Positions 25,241-34,822 of a stretch of DNA of 64,000 bases are shown piece after piece. The position numbers and the translations under genes are program-made. The stretch's first letter is position 1. Each line of letters opens with the position of its first letter. The notes below the pieces were generated by a model, which had not been told where the DNA came from, searched no databases, and worked only from the letters and a program-made list of their open reading frames with translations. Origin of the DNA: Novosphingobium sp. Fuku2-ISO-50 (GTDB lineage: Bacteria > Pseudomonadota > Alphaproteobacteria > Sphingomonadales > Sphingomonadaceae); the NCBI RefSeq assembly GCF_001519055.1, contig NZ_KQ954288.1:62001-126000 (forward strand), given 5' to 3'.

Positions 25241-25270
25241 TGCCCATCTCCATACTGCCCATCTCCATTC
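25241..25270. repeat. Two tandem copies of a 15-bp unit
   Basis: The unit tgcccatctccatac is repeated at 25241-25255 and 25256-25270 with one mismatch near the end. It lies in the 248-nt divergent gap before aqpZ, which otherwise holds only AT-rich promoter-like sequence near 25285-25305. Confidence 0.7.
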
Positions 25271-25329
25271 CGGTTGTCGTCATGATTAATGATTGATAAA
25301 CTCGTCCTTACTTCAAGGGGAGGCAGGCC

Positions 25330-26025
25330 ATGCGTCGTAAACTGGCAGCTGAATTTTTCGGGACCTTCTGGCTCGTATTCGGCGGATGCGGATCAGCGGT
25401 ATTGGCGGCAGCATTTCCGGCACTGGGGATCGGCTTTGCCGGTGTTGCATTGGCTTTTGGCCTGACTGTCATGACCATGGCCTATGCCGTGGGCGGTATT
25501 TCCGGCGGACATTTCAATCCCGCCATTTCGTTGGGACTGGCCGTCGCCGATCGCTTCGCGTGGAAGGATCTCTTTCCCTACTGGATCGCACAAGTGTTCG
25601 GCGCCGTTATTGCCGCAGCCGCGCTCTATGCCATTGCTTCGGGCAAGCCCGGCTTTTCCCCCGGCGGCTTTGCCTCCAACGGCTATGGCGATCTTTCGCC
25701 CGGTCACTATTCGCTGATTGCGGCCTTGCTGATCGAAGTCATTCTGACGGCGGGTTTCCTGATCGTCATTCTCGGTGCGACATCGCGGGCGGTCCCTGCC
25801 GGATTTGCGCCGATCGCCATCGGACTGGCCTTGACGCTCATTCACCTGATCTCGATTCCGGTGACAAACACTTCAGTCAACCCGGCCCGCTCGACCGGTG
25901 TCGCGCTTATCGCGCAAACCGCCGCGCTGGGCCAGTTGTGGCTGTTCTGGCTCGCGCCGCTGGCAGGCGCAGTGATCGGCGCCCTGATCTGGCGCCATCT
26001 GCTGGCCGGCGACACAGAGGCCTGA
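25330..26025 (+). CDS. aqpZ: Aquaporin Z
   Basis: A 231-residue water channel with six helices and the two NPA boxes (HFNPAI near residue 63 and SVNPARS near residue 184). The narrow selectivity region fits AqpZ rather than a glycerol facilitator: GGHFNPAIS in the first half, and the arginine after the second NPA is kept. AAGGGGAGG stands just before the ATG. The stop codon lies inside the first unit of a 15-bp tandem repeat. Confidence 0.95.
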   Translation: MRRKLAAEFFGTFWLVFGGCGSAVLAAAFPALGIGFAGVALAFGLTVMTMAYAVGGISGGHFNPAISLGLAVADRFAWKDLFPYWIAQVFGAVIAAAALYAIASGKPGFSPGGFASNGYGDLSPGHYSLIAALLIEVILTAGFLIVILGATSRAVPAGFAPIAIGLALTLIHLISIPVTNTSVNPARSTGVALIAQTAALGQLWLFWLAPLAGAVIGALIWRHLLAGDTEA

Positions 26026-26090
26026 TACCGAGGGGCCTGATACCGAGGGGCCTGATACCGAGGGGCCTGATACCGAGGGGCCTGATACCG
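26021..26090. repeat. 15-bp tandem repeat, four full copies and a partial fifth
   Basis: The unit cctgataccgagggg is repeated perfectly at 26021-26035, 26036-26050, 26051-26065 and 26066-26080, then partly at 26081-26090. Each unit contains an in-frame TGA for aqpZ, so copy number cannot lengthen the protein. It is a likely variable-number tandem repeat. Confidence 0.97.
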
Positions 26091-26100
26091 ACCGCAGGCG

Positions 26101-26135
26101 CCCCCAATCCCGCTTCCGCATGATTGGGGGGTTTT
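26101..26135 (+). terminator. Terminator of aqpZ
   Basis: A 9-bp stem (26101-26109 with 26122-26130) is followed by GTTTT on the plus strand. It is only 11 nt from the lepA stop on the other strand. Confidence 0.75.
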
Positions 26136-26145
26136 CCCTGCGCGC

Positions 26146-27948
26146 TTACTCCTCGCCCATCCGCAGCGCGGCGATAAACGCTTCCTGCGGGATCTGGACG
26201 CTGCCGTATTCGCGCATGCGCTTTTTGCCTTCCTTCTGTTTTTCCAGAAGTTTCTTTTTGCGGCTGATGTCACCGCCATAGCATTTGGCGGTGACGTCCT
26301 TGCGCAAGGCGGCAATGGTTTCGCGGGCGATGACTTTTGCGCCGATCGCGGCCTGGATCGGAATCTTGAACATGTGGCGCGGGATCAGATCCTTGAGCCG
26401 TTCGACCAGCCCGCGGCCGCGCGCGTCTGCCTGGGTACGGTGGACGATCATGCTCAGCGCGTCGACCGGTTCGTTGTTGACGAGGATGTTCATCTTGACC
26501 AGATCACCCTCGCGCAGGCCGATCTGTTCGTAGTCAAAGCTGGCATAGCCCCGGCTGATCGATTTGAGCCGATCGTAGAAATCGAACACCACTTCGTTGA
26601 GCGGCAATTCGTAGTTCACTTGCGCCCGGCCACCGACATACGTCAGCCCGATCTGAATGCCGCGCCGATCCTGACACAGCTTCAGGATCGAGCCGAGATA
26701 TTCGTCGGGGGTATAGATCGTCGCCTTGATCCACGGCTCTTCCATGGTCGCGATCCGCGCCGGATCGGGCATGTCGGACGGGTTGTGCAGCTCCTGCGTC
26801 GATCCGTCGGTCATGCTCAGGCGATAGACCACGCTCGGCGCGGTGGTGATCAGATCGAGGTCGTATTCGCGGCTCAGCCGTTCCTGGATGATTTCCAGAT
26901 GCAACAGCCCGAGGAAACCGCAGCGAAAGCCAAAGCCGAGCGCAGCGCTGGTTTCCATTTCAAAGCTGAAGCTGGCGTCGTTCAGGCGCAGCTTGCCGAT
27001 CGAATCGCGCAGCTTTTCGAAATCGGCGGCATCGGTCGGAAACAGCCCGCAGAACACGACCGGCTGCACTTCCTTGAAGCCGGGCAGCGCCTGGGTCGCC
27101 CCGCCCTTGACCGTGGTGATCGTGTCGCCGACCCGCGCCTGCGCCACTTCCTTGATCTGCGCGGTGATAAAGCCGACTTCGCCCGGCCCGAGTTCGGCCA
27201 GTTGTTCGATCTTGGGCCGCATGCAGCCGACCCGATCGACCAGATGTTCGGTATCGCCGGCCATGAAGCGGATCTGCAGCCCCTTGCGGATCACGCCGTC
27301 GATGATCCGCACGAGAATGACGACGCCCAGATAAGGGTCGTACCACGAATCGACCAGCATCGCCTTCAGCGGCGCGTTGCGATCGCCCTTGGGCGGCGGG
27401 ATGCGCGTGACGATCGCTTCGAGCACTTCGGAAATGCCGATGCCCGATTTGGCGCTGGCGAGCACCGCGTTGCTGGCGTCGAGCCCGATCACATCCTCGA
27501 TCTGTGCCTTGACCTTTTCGGGCTCGGCGGCGGGCAGATCGATCTTGTTGATCACCGGCACGATCTCGTGATCATGCTCGATCGATTGATAGACGTTGGC
27601 CAGCGTCTGCGCCTCGACCCCTTGCGCCGCGTCGACCACCAGCAGCGCGCCTTCGCACGCGGCGAGGCTGCGGCTGACTTCGTAGGCAAAGTCGACGTGG
27701 CCGGGCGTATCCATCAGATTGAGCTGATAGGTCTTGCCGTCCTTGGCCGGATAATCGAGCCGCACGGTCTGCGCCTTGATGGTGATGCCGCGTTCGCGCT
27801 CAATGTCCATGTTGTCGAGCACTTGCGCGGACATCTCGCGCTCGGTCAGCCCGCCGGTGAACTGAATCAGGCGGTCGGCCAGAGTCGATTTGCCATGGTC
27901 GATATGGGCAATGATGGAAAAGTTACGGATCAGCGCGAGTTCGGTCAT
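26146..27948 (-). CDS. lepA: Elongation factor 4 (LepA)
   Basis: A 600-residue translational GTPase that acts on ribosomes during initiation or stalled elongation. The GTPase motifs are complete: G1 [10 protein letters not shown]3 DTPGHVD and G4 NKIDLPAA. They are followed by the LepA-specific C-terminal domain with [22 protein letters not shown]. The length matches the family. It stands alone on the minus strand, and no partner signal peptidase gene is adjacent within the window. Confidence 0.97.
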   Translation of the reverse strand: MTELALIRNFSIIAHIDHGKSTLADRLIQFTGGLTEREMSAQVLDNMDIERERGITIKAQTVRLDYPAKDGKTYQLNLMDTPGHVDFAYEVSRSLAACEGALLVVDAAQGVEAQTLANVYQSIEHDHEIVPVINKIDLPAAEPEKVKAQIEDVIGLDASNAVLASAKSGIGISEVLEAIVTRIPPPKGDRNAPLKAMLVDSWYDPYLGVVILVRIIDGVIRKGLQIRFMAGDTEHLVDRVGCMRPKIEQLAELGPGEVGFITAQIKEVAQARVGDTITTVKGGATQALPGFKEVQPVVFCGLFPTDAADFEKLRDSIGKLRLNDASFSFEMETSAALGFGFRCGFLGLLHLEIIQERLSREYDLDLITTAPSVVYRLSMTDGSTQELHNPSDMPDPARIATMEEPWIKATIYTPDEYLGSILKLCQDRRGIQIGLTYVGGRAQVNYELPLNEVVFDFYDRLKSISRGYASFDYEQIGLREGDLVKMNILVNNEPVDALSMIVHRTQADARGRGLVERLKDLIPRHMFKIPIQAAIGAKVIARETIAALRKDVTAKCYGGDISRKKKLLEKQKEGKKRMREYGSVQIPQEAFIAALRMGEE

Positions 27949-27981
27949 CCGCGCGCGTTAGCAGCGCGACCGGCCACTGTC

Positions 27982-28017
27982 ATCATGCACGATAAATCCA
28001 TCATGCACGATAAACCC
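27982..28017. repeat. 18-bp direct duplication
   Basis: Two tandem copies of atcatgcacgataaatcc (27982-27999 and 28000-28017, one mismatch) fill most of the short gap between the GGDEF-EAL gene's stop and the lepA start. Confidence 0.85.
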
Positions 28018-28021
28018 GTTT

Positions 28022-30796
28022 TCATCCCGCCCGGCGGTTCGGCACTTCGACGGTCGCCCCGCCGGGCGTTGCCGGGGCCACCCGCCGGTTGCGGCGCGCG
28101 GTGATGATGGCGATGCGCCCGGTCTCGTCGAGTTCGAGCGGAACCGAAAACTCGATGCCCATGCGATCTTCCTCCGACCAGCGCGCGGTCGCGGTGACGA
28201 CATGCCCGTCGGCCAGATGGATGCGAAACACCGTGCCGCCGGGGACATTGCGCACCCCTTCGACCAATGCGCCGGTCTGGCTGATATTGCGGACATTGGC
28301 TTCATAGCTGTGCCCGCCGTGTTCGAGCACGACGCGGCGCAGAATCGATTGGCGCAGGGCTCGCGCCGCGCGTGGGCCGCGCGCGATTGCCACCAGCCCG
28401 CTGCCAAGCCGATCGAGCGCCGCCTGTGCCGACAGCGGGCGTTCATAGATATAGCCCTGAACATGGCTGCACCCGAGCAGGCGGACGAGATCCAGCTCGT
28501 CGAGTGTTTCCACGCCTTCGGCCGTGGTTTCCATGTTGAGCGCCTCGGCCAGGCTGACGATCGAGGCGATGATCGCCCCGTTGCGGCTGCCGGGCTGGGT
28601 CGCGCCGCGCACAAACGACTGGTCGATCTTGATCTTGTCGAACGGCGCCTTTTTCAGATAGCCAAGCGAGGAATAGCCGGTTCCGAAATCATCAAGCGCG
28701 AGCCGCACCCCGATCCGCTTCAACGCGCGGAACATCGCATCGGTGCCGTCATCGTCGTTGATGAACACGCTTTCGGTGATTTCGAGCTCAAGCCGGTCGG
28801 GATCGGCCTGCGCGGCGGCAAGCGCACTGGTGACGATCCCCGGCAATGCCGGATTGGCAAACTGCAGCGGCGAGACATTGACCGCGACGCGCACGTTTTC
28901 CGGCCATTTCGCCAGATCCATGCATGCCTGGCGCAGCGCCCATTCGCCGATCTGCGCGATGAGCCCTGCATCTTCGGCGATGGGAATGAACTTGGCGGGC
29001 GAAACAAAGCCCTGATCGGGGTGATTCCAGCGCAGCAGCGCCTCAAACCCGGTGATTTTCTCGGTCGTGGTCTGCACCACCGGTTGGTAATAGAGTTCAA
29101 GCTGGCCCAGCGCGAGCGCGTCGCGCAAGTCCTCTTCGAGCTGGCGCCGCTCCTCGGCATCGCTGTGCAAATCGGCAGCATAGAAATGAAACCGCCCACG
29201 CCCGGCATCCTTGGCCGCATAAAGCGCAAGGTCGGCATTGCGCACCAGCGCCTCGCTCGTCACGCCGTCATCGGGCGCGATCGCAATCCCGACCGAGGCG
29301 CCGATCATCACCCGCCCCCCGTCGAGATTATAGGGCTGCGACAGGCTTTCGATGACATGCGCGGCGATCTGCGCCAGCATGGTGCGCTCGATCCGACCCG
29401 GCAGGATGATCTCAAATTCGTCACCGCCGAGCCGCCCGACGCGCCCGGCCGAGCCAACCCCGCGTTCGAGACGCTGCGCCACTTTCTTGAGCAACTGGTC
29501 GCCCGCAGGGTGGCCGAGTGTGTCGTTGACTTGCTTGAACCGATCGAGATCGATCAGGAACACCGCGCAGGCGCGTTGCTGCACTTGCGGCGCGACCAGA
29601 ATCTTTTCGAGCGATTGCGACATGAAAAACCGGTTCGACAGACCGGTCAGCGAATCGAAATGGGCCAGCCGCGACACATGCTCCTGTGTGCGGCGACGCT
29701 CGGTCAGGTCTGCGCCCGATCCCCGAAAGCCCTGGAAATTGTCGAACGTGTCGTAAATCGGTCGCCCGGTGATCGCCCACCAGCGTTCTTCGTCCCTCGT
29801 TGCCGCGCGCACGACCAGATCGCTGAAGCTCGACCGCGCCGAAAGGTGAAATGTCAGCGTGCGTTCGCCCCGGTTGCCCGACTGGCCGGCAATCTGTTCG
29901 TCGAGCTGAAACAGGTCAGACAGCGGTCGGCCTTCCAGATCGTCGGGCGTGCGGCCCAGCAAATCGGCCACCGGGGCGGAGACATACAGGATATTTCCGC
30001 GTCGGTCGGTCTCCCAGAACCAGCCCTGTCCGGTCTCTTCGTAATCGGCGAGAATCTCCTGGGCGCGGGTCTGTTCGCGCGCGGCGTCCTGCAGCCGTTC
30101 GTGCTCGGCAAGGTCTATTTCGTGCTGGCGCGCAAAGGCGATGCTGCCGATCGCGGCGCCGATGATCGTCGCCAGGATGCCGCCCATGGGCGAAACCACC
30201 CAGGTCACCGCCGACCACATCGCCACCTGCCCGCACAGCAATCCGGCCAGCCGGCCCGACTGGATCGTCGTGGCAATCAGCGCCACGCTAACCAGTACCG
30301 CCATGGCCTGAAGCCAGGGAAGCGCGCCCCCTTGCGCCCAGTGCGCAATGCCCCAGCCATAGCCGAACATCGGTGCGACAATCATCACCGCCACCATGGT
30401 CGCGCGCTCGGCCTTGCCGTGCATGGCATGATCCATTTTCCCGACCAGTTGCGCCGACAGCGTCAGCAACGCCGCAAACAGCGCGACCAGCGGCGAGAGC
30501 CAGTCGGCAAAGGCATGATCGGCCAGCGCCGGAATCGCCACGCCCAGCCCCATCGGCAGCGCGATATGCCACCATTCGGCTGCGATCAGACTGCGATGAT
30601 GCGACGAACCGAACAGGAATCGGGCGCCCGCCGCGCCCAGGGCAAGACTATCACCGCGTTCGCGCCGCGGCCGGCTGCGGGCAAAGGCCCGCGACGCCTG
30701 CTTCCGATTGCCCTCATCCAGGCCGGGCTCACGCACAGCGGCTCGGGGCCCTCCACGGGCCCGGTTAACGCTGTCGTGTCCATTCGGCTCGGTCAT
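28022..30796 (-). CDS. Membrane-anchored PAS-GGDEF-EAL-PilZ cyclic-di-GMP signalling protein
   Basis: A 924-residue protein. The N-terminal third carries about six membrane helices (roughly residues 75-230), followed by a PAS-like sensor domain (GQGWFWETDRRGNILYVSAP). Next come a GGDEF domain with an intact GGDEFEIIL site, an EAL domain with EALLRWNHP and the later DDFGTGYSSL, and a C-terminal PilZ-like domain. The intact motifs permit both synthesis and breakdown of c-di-GMP, with PilZ as a possible read-out in cis. ATG 30796 begins MTEPNGHDS; the frame runs further upstream, antisense to the neighbouring hydrolase, and that part is rejected. It is divergent from the PHA-depolymerase-like gene. 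Confidence 0.92.
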   Translation of the reverse strand: MTEPNGHDSVNRARGGPRAAVREPGLDEGNRKQASRAFARSRPRRERGDSLALGAAGARFLFGSSHHRSLIAAEWWHIALPMGLGVAIPALADHAFADWLSPLVALFAALLTLSAQLVGKMDHAMHGKAERATMVAVMIVAPMFGYGWGIAHWAQGGALPWLQAMAVLVSVALIATTIQSGRLAGLLCGQVAMWSAVTWVVSPMGGILATIIGAAIGSIAFARQHEIDLAEHERLQDAAREQTRAQEILADYEETGQGWFWETDRRGNILYVSAPVADLLGRTPDDLEGRPLSDLFQLDEQIAGQSGNRGERTLTFHLSARSSFSDLVVRAATRDEERWWAITGRPIYDTFDNFQGFRGSGADLTERRRTQEHVSRLAHFDSLTGLSNRFFMSQSLEKILVAPQVQQRACAVFLIDLDRFKQVNDTLGHPAGDQLLKKVAQRLERGVGSAGRVGRLGGDEFEIILPGRIERTMLAQIAAHVIESLSQPYNLDGGRVMIGASVGIAIAPDDGVTSEALVRNADLALYAAKDAGRGRFHFYAADLHSDAEERRQLEEDLRDALALGQLELYYQPVVQTTTEKITGFEALLRWNHPDQGFVSPAKFIPIAEDAGLIAQIGEWALRQACMDLAKWPENVRVAVNVSPLQFANPALPGIVTSALAAAQADPDRLELEITESVFINDDDGTDAMFRALKRIGVRLALDDFGTGYSSLGYLKKAPFDKIKIDQSFVRGATQPGSRNGAIIASIVSLAEALNMETTAEGVETLDELDLVRLLGCSHVQGYIYERPLSAQAALDRLGSGLVAIARGPRAARALRQSILRRVVLEHGGHSYEANVRNISQTGALVEGVRNVPGGTVFRIHLADGHVVTATARWSEEDRMGIEFSVPLELDETGRIAIITARRNRRVAPATPGGATVEVPNRRAG

Positions 30797-31070
30797 GACG
30801 ACAGCGAATGCCCTCTGCGGCTTTGACAAAGGGTTAAGCCCCACCCCGTTGTAACCGACAAATTTTTCCGGATGCCCTTGTTTATACGCCCTGTTTACCA
30901 AACCTCGCGCAGGCGGATCATCGCCGGCTCGCAAACGTCCCGGAACGATACAGCGCCGCCCCATCGGCCGCCGACCGACAGGCCGGTGGCAATGCCGATC
31001 GAGGCGAGGTAAAGGGGCGCCCGACGGCCATGGGGCCCGGCACGACCAAAAGGCATTTCCCGGAAGCATC

Positions 31071-31892
31071 ATGGATAGTAACCATACCGCAAAGTCAGCC
31101 GAAAAGGGCTCGACCGGCAGCTTCTCGATGATCGGGGTCGCCGGTCGGCGCTTGCGCGTCGGGCAGTGGCATGTCGGAGCTGGCGGAACCCCCTTGTTCA
31201 TGCTGAACGGCATCGGCATGAACATGGAAATGCTCGAACCCGTGGCGCGGCGACTGAAGCATCGTCGGCTGATCAGCGTCGACATGCCGGGCATCGGGCA
31301 TTCGCCCGATCCGATCTTTCCCTATACGATCGGGCAAATGGCGCTGACGCTGGCAGCCCTGCTCGATCGGCTGAAAATCGATGCCGTCGACATGCTCGGA
31401 ATCAGCTGGGGCGGCGCGCTGGCGCAGCAGTTCGCGTTTCAGCACCGCGCACGGACCCGGCGGCTTGTCCTGGCGGCAACGTCGCCCGGCAATATCATGG
31501 TGCCGGGCAATCCGGCGATGGTCGGCCATATGCTCGATCCCATGGAATACAGCGTCGAAGCGGCGCTGCGGCGCAATCTCGCCACGTTGTACAACGGTGG
31601 GGGCTCCGGGCGGGTCTCGCTCAATGCGGCCAAGGCCCCCTCGCCGGCCGGCTGGGCGTGCCAGCTTGCCGCCTTTGCCGGATGGACCAGCGCGCCGTTC
31701 CTGCCGCTGCTGTCGCTGCCGGTCATGGTCATGGCCGATAACGAAGATCAGCTGATCCCGGTTTCCAACGCCCATTTTCTGCACAACGCGATCCCTCACA
31801 GCCGGCTCGAACTGTCCGAAGGCGGCGGGCACTTGTTCATGCTGTCGCATCCCGACCGGTTTGCCGAACTGGTCGAAGAATTCCTCGACTAG
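31071..31892 (+). CDS. Alpha/beta hydrolase, poly(3-hydroxyalkanoate) depolymerase-like
   Basis: A 273-residue alpha/beta hydrolase closest in motifs to intracellular mcl-PHA depolymerases (PhaZ), which break down stored polyester. The nucleophile elbow is GISWGG (Ser112), the typical PhaZ lipase box. The acid is probably Asp in MADNEDQLIP and the base His in GGGHLFM. The oxyanion region MLNGIGMNMEMLEP also fits PhaZ. No PHA synthase lies in this window, so another ester substrate cannot be excluded. It is divergent from the c-di-GMP protein, with a 274-nt gap in which I see no gene. Confidence 0.8.
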   Translation: MDSNHTAKSAEKGSTGSFSMIGVAGRRLRVGQWHVGAGGTPLFMLNGIGMNMEMLEPVARRLKHRRLISVDMPGIGHSPDPIFPYTIGQMALTLAALLDRLKIDAVDMLGISWGGALAQQFAFQHRARTRRLVLAATSPGNIMVPGNPAMVGHMLDPMEYSVEAALRRNLATLYNGGGSGRVSLNAAKAPSPAGWACQLAAFAGWTSAPFLPLLSLPVMVMADNEDQLIPVSNAHFLHNAIPHSRLELSEGGGHLFMLSHPDRFAELVEEFLD

Positions 31893-31969
31893 GATCGTGT
31901 CTGCGCTAGCATGCGTCATCCGGGACTTCGCGCCAGACGGAGCCCGGCCCAATCAAGCGGGAAGAGCGT

Positions 31970-33295
31970 ATGCCGGACATTGCCATCGTCGGATCGGGAC
32001 CAGCGGGATACTATGCCGCAGAGGCGGCGCAAAAGATCTGGGGAGATGCCGCCCGGATCGACATCATCGATCGTCTGCCAGTGCCCTATGGCCTCATCCG
32101 CAGCGGGGTTGCGCCTGATCACCAGTCGATCAAGGCCGTCGCGCGCCGCTATGAAGCGACTGCCCTTTCGGGCAACGTGCGCTTCTGCGGCCATGTCGAC
32201 ATCGGACGCGACATCGCGATCGGCGATCTGGCGCAATGCTATGATGCGGTCGTGCTCGCCACCGGCGCGCCGGGCGACCGGCCGCTGGCAATCCCCGGCG
32301 ATCAGGCCGGCAATGTCTTCGGCAGCGCCGCCTTTGTCGGCTGGTACAATGGCCATCCCGATTTCGCCGCGCTCGATCCCGACTTGTCGGGCGGCACGGC
32401 GGTAGTCATCGGGATGGGCAATGTCGCGCTCGACGTCGCACGAATCCTGGCCAAGACACGCGCCGAATTCGCCGGAAGCGACATCGTCGCCCATGCGCTC
32501 GACCGGATCGATGCCGGACGTCTCGACCGGATCGTCATTCTCGGTCGGCGCGGCCCGCACCAGATCATGATGACTCCCAAGGAACTGGGCGAACTGGCCC
32601 ACCTGACGCGCGCCATCCCGCGCGTCGATCCGGCCGACCTGCCGCCTGCCGACGACGATGCCATGCTAGAGCCGGGTCAGCGCAAATCGGTCGTCCAATT
32701 GCGCGCTTTTACCGAAAACCACGGGCGCAACGAGCCGGGCCGCATTCCGATCGACTTCGTGTTTTGCGCAGCGCCACACGCGATCGAGCCCGGCCCCGAT
32801 GGCAAAGTCACCGCCATGGAAGTCGAGGAAACCCGGATCGATCAGGGGCGCCCGATCGGCACCGGCGTCATCCGGCGCATTCCCGCAAGCCTCGTGATCA
32901 GTTGCATCGGGTATCGCACCACGCCGATCCCCGATGTCCCGTTCGATGATCGCGCCGGGCGCTTTGCCAATGTCGACGGCTTTATCAGTCCGGGGCTCTA
33001 CTGTGTCGGCTGGGCGCGGCGCGGCCCTTCGGGGACGATCGGCACCAACCGGCCCGATGGCTATGCCGTGGTCGAACGGATCGCCGCCGATTTGTCGGAT
33101 GCCGCAGCGCGCGGAGCACTGCCCGCCCGATCGGGCCGCGCCGGATTCGACGCGCTGGCCCGCGCACGGGGGCTCGATGTGATCGGCTTTGACGATTGGA
33201 AACGGATCGAATCTGCCGAAACCGACCGCGCCCGCGCCGATGCCCCGCGCGAAAAATTCGTCGTGATCGGCGATATGATCGCCGCGCGCAGCTAG
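31970..33295 (+). CDS. Adrenodoxin reductase-type ferredoxin--NADP+ reductase
   Basis: A 441-residue flavoprotein with the FprA/adrenodoxin reductase layout. An FAD Rossmann motif opens the protein (IAIVGSGPAGYYAAEAA), followed by the family words PVPYGLIRSGVAPDH and an NADP site (VVIGMGNVALDVARIL). The C-terminal YCVGWARRGPSGTIGTNRPDG is characteristic. It would move electrons between NADPH and a ferredoxin serving a P450 or other oxygenase. No ferredoxin is adjacent. It follows the hydrolase by 77 nt and overlaps the convergent chemoreceptor gene by 4 nt. Confidence 0.93.
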   Translation: MPDIAIVGSGPAGYYAAEAAQKIWGDAARIDIIDRLPVPYGLIRSGVAPDHQSIKAVARRYEATALSGNVRFCGHVDIGRDIAIGDLAQCYDAVVLATGAPGDRPLAIPGDQAGNVFGSAAFVGWYNGHPDFAALDPDLSGGTAVVIGMGNVALDVARILAKTRAEFAGSDIVAHALDRIDAGRLDRIVILGRRGPHQIMMTPKELGELAHLTRAIPRVDPADLPPADDDAMLEPGQRKSVVQLRAFTENHGRNEPGRIPIDFVFCAAPHAIEPGPDGKVTAMEVEETRIDQGRPIGTGVIRRIPASLVISCIGYRTTPIPDVPFDDRAGRFANVDGFISPGLYCVGWARRGPSGTIGTNRPDGYAVVERIAADLSDAAARGALPARSGRAGFDALARARGLDVIGFDDWKRIESAETDRARADAPREKFVVIGDMIAARS

Positions 33296-34713
33296 GCAGC
33301 GCGGCGCGCAATGGACTCCGCGCCGGGTCGTTCCATACGGAACATGCCGACCTGGCCTTTCAGGTGATCGGCCGCGCTGGCCAGGCTGCGCGCTGCGGCA
33401 TTGGCCTGTTCGACCATGGCGGCGTTATGCTGGGTCATCACGTCGAGTTCGCTGACCGTTTCGCGCACTTCGCGGATCTGGCTGGCCTGTCCTTGCGCCG
33501 TGGATGCGATCGTGCTGGCCAGATCGGCGATTTCGCCCACTTTGTCGACGATCCGGGCGAAGGTGTCCCCCGTTTGGCCAACGAGGTCAACGCCACGTTC
33601 GACCTGGATCGAGCTTGCGCCGATCAGCTTCTTGATGTCGAGCGCGGCATCGGCGCTGCGCTGCGCCAGCGCCCGCACTTCGGTCGCGACGACGGCAAAG
33701 CCGCGCCCGGCCTCCCCCGCGCGTGCCGCCTCAACTCCGGCGTTGAGCGCAAGAAGGTTGGTCTGAAAGGCGATGCCGTCGATCACCGCAACGATCTTGC
33801 CGATTTCCTGCGCCGACCGATGAATGTCGTTCATCGCCGCAACCGCCTCACCGACGACATGGCCGCCGGTTTGCGCATCGCCGTGCGCCTCCTGTACCGA
33901 TTCGTGCATGTGCGAGGCATCGCATGCAGTCTGCCCGACGCTGGCGGCAAGCCCGGTCATCGCCGCCGAGGCTTCTTCAAGGCTGGCCGCCTGATGCTCG
34001 GTCCGCATGGCCAGATCGTCCGACGCCTGCCGGATTTCGCGCGCACCGGCATCGACCTGCGCGGCATTGTCGGCGACATTGGCGAGCGCCGCGCTGACTT
34101 TGCCGCGCATGCCTTCAAAATCGCGCTGCAGATCCTCGAAACCGGACGGCAAGCTGGCGAGCCGGCTCGCGAAATCGCCGTCCGTCATCGCCGACAGCGC
34201 CTCGCTCAGCGCGGCAATCACGCCCGATCGACGTTCGGCCTCGACTTCGAAATAGGTCGACAGCGCGACTTCCATGTCGAACAGCGCCATCTTCAACAGA
34301 CTGCCGATGGATTCGCCCAATCCTTTGCCCAAGGGACCGAACGTATCGCGCGCCATGGCCTGCACGACATCGTCAAGCACCGATGCATAGGCGCCGATAT
34401 ACCATTGCGGATCGAGCCCGATGCGCGCGTGGACGCGGCCGATCTGCGTTGCGGAGTTGAGATAAGTCTGATCGGGCTGGCCCGAAAACATGTGTGCCCA
34501 ATGTTCGACCTGTTTGGTCCGGGCATGATCCATCGCAGTCGGCGAAGCGAAAAAGCCCGCAGTCCGCGGCGTAGCTGAAATCCGCTGGTACAGCCGTTCC
34601 AGCGCTTTTGCACCATGGCGGCGCATCGTCCGGCCAATACGCCCAAAGCGACCGAAATCGGCTGCATTCAAGCTGAAAAAATGGAGTTTCGCTTCAACAC
34701 TCAAAGAGGTCAT
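33292..34713 (-). CDS. Soluble globin-coupled methyl-accepting chemoreceptor (HemAT-like)
   Basis: A 473-residue chemoreceptor without membrane segments. The first 150 residues form a globin-coupled sensor (protoglobin) with a likely proximal heme ligand His95 in GRVHARIGLDPQWYIGAY. A linker leads to the MCP signalling domain with the hairpin tip IDGIAFQTNLLALNAGVEAARAGE. Such proteins sense O2 and steer aerotaxis through CheA/CheW. A candidate promoter TTGTGA-N16-TAGTAT lies at 34751-34778, and AGGA stands about 11 nt before the start. No che genes are adjacent. Confidence 0.94.
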   Translation of the reverse strand: MTSLSVEAKLHFFSLNAADFGRFGRIGRTMRRHGAKALERLYQRISATPRTAGFFASPTAMDHARTKQVEHWAHMFSGQPDQTYLNSATQIGRVHARIGLDPQWYIGAYASVLDDVVQAMARDTFGPLGKGLGESIGSLLKMALFDMEVALSTYFEVEAERRSGVIAALSEALSAMTDGDFASRLASLPSGFEDLQRDFEGMRGKVSAALANVADNAAQVDAGAREIRQASDDLAMRTEHQAASLEEASAAMTGLAASVGQTACDASHMHESVQEAHGDAQTGGHVVGEAVAAMNDIHRSAQEIGKIVAVIDGIAFQTNLLALNAGVEAARAGEAGRGFAVVATEVRALAQRSADAALDIKKLIGASSIQVERGVDLVGQTGDTFARIVDKVGEIADLASTIASTAQGQASQIREVRETVSELDVMTQHNAAMVEQANAAARSLASAADHLKGQVGMFRMERPGAESIARRAA

Positions 34714-34822
34714 CTCGCGGCAATCCTAAGGTGGGGGGTGCCGCTTGAATATACTAACCATCGGAAAGATCGTCACAAACCGCATTACGCAGAGTGACGT
34801 AATCCTTCCGTAGGGCTTGAAA

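Noticed and set aside
26021..26090. Short CRISPR-like array
   Set aside because: The 15-bp units are directly adjacent with no spacers, so this is a simple tandem repeat. No CRISPR array or cas gene was seen in the window.
28202..30826. Plus-strand 874-codon open frame opposite the GGDEF-EAL gene
   Set aside because: It is antisense to a gene with clear domains, is rich in Arg/His/Gln/Pro, and results from codon bias at high GC. The same holds for the 576-codon frame opposite lepA at 26374-28104 and the frames opposite ccoG and ccoN.
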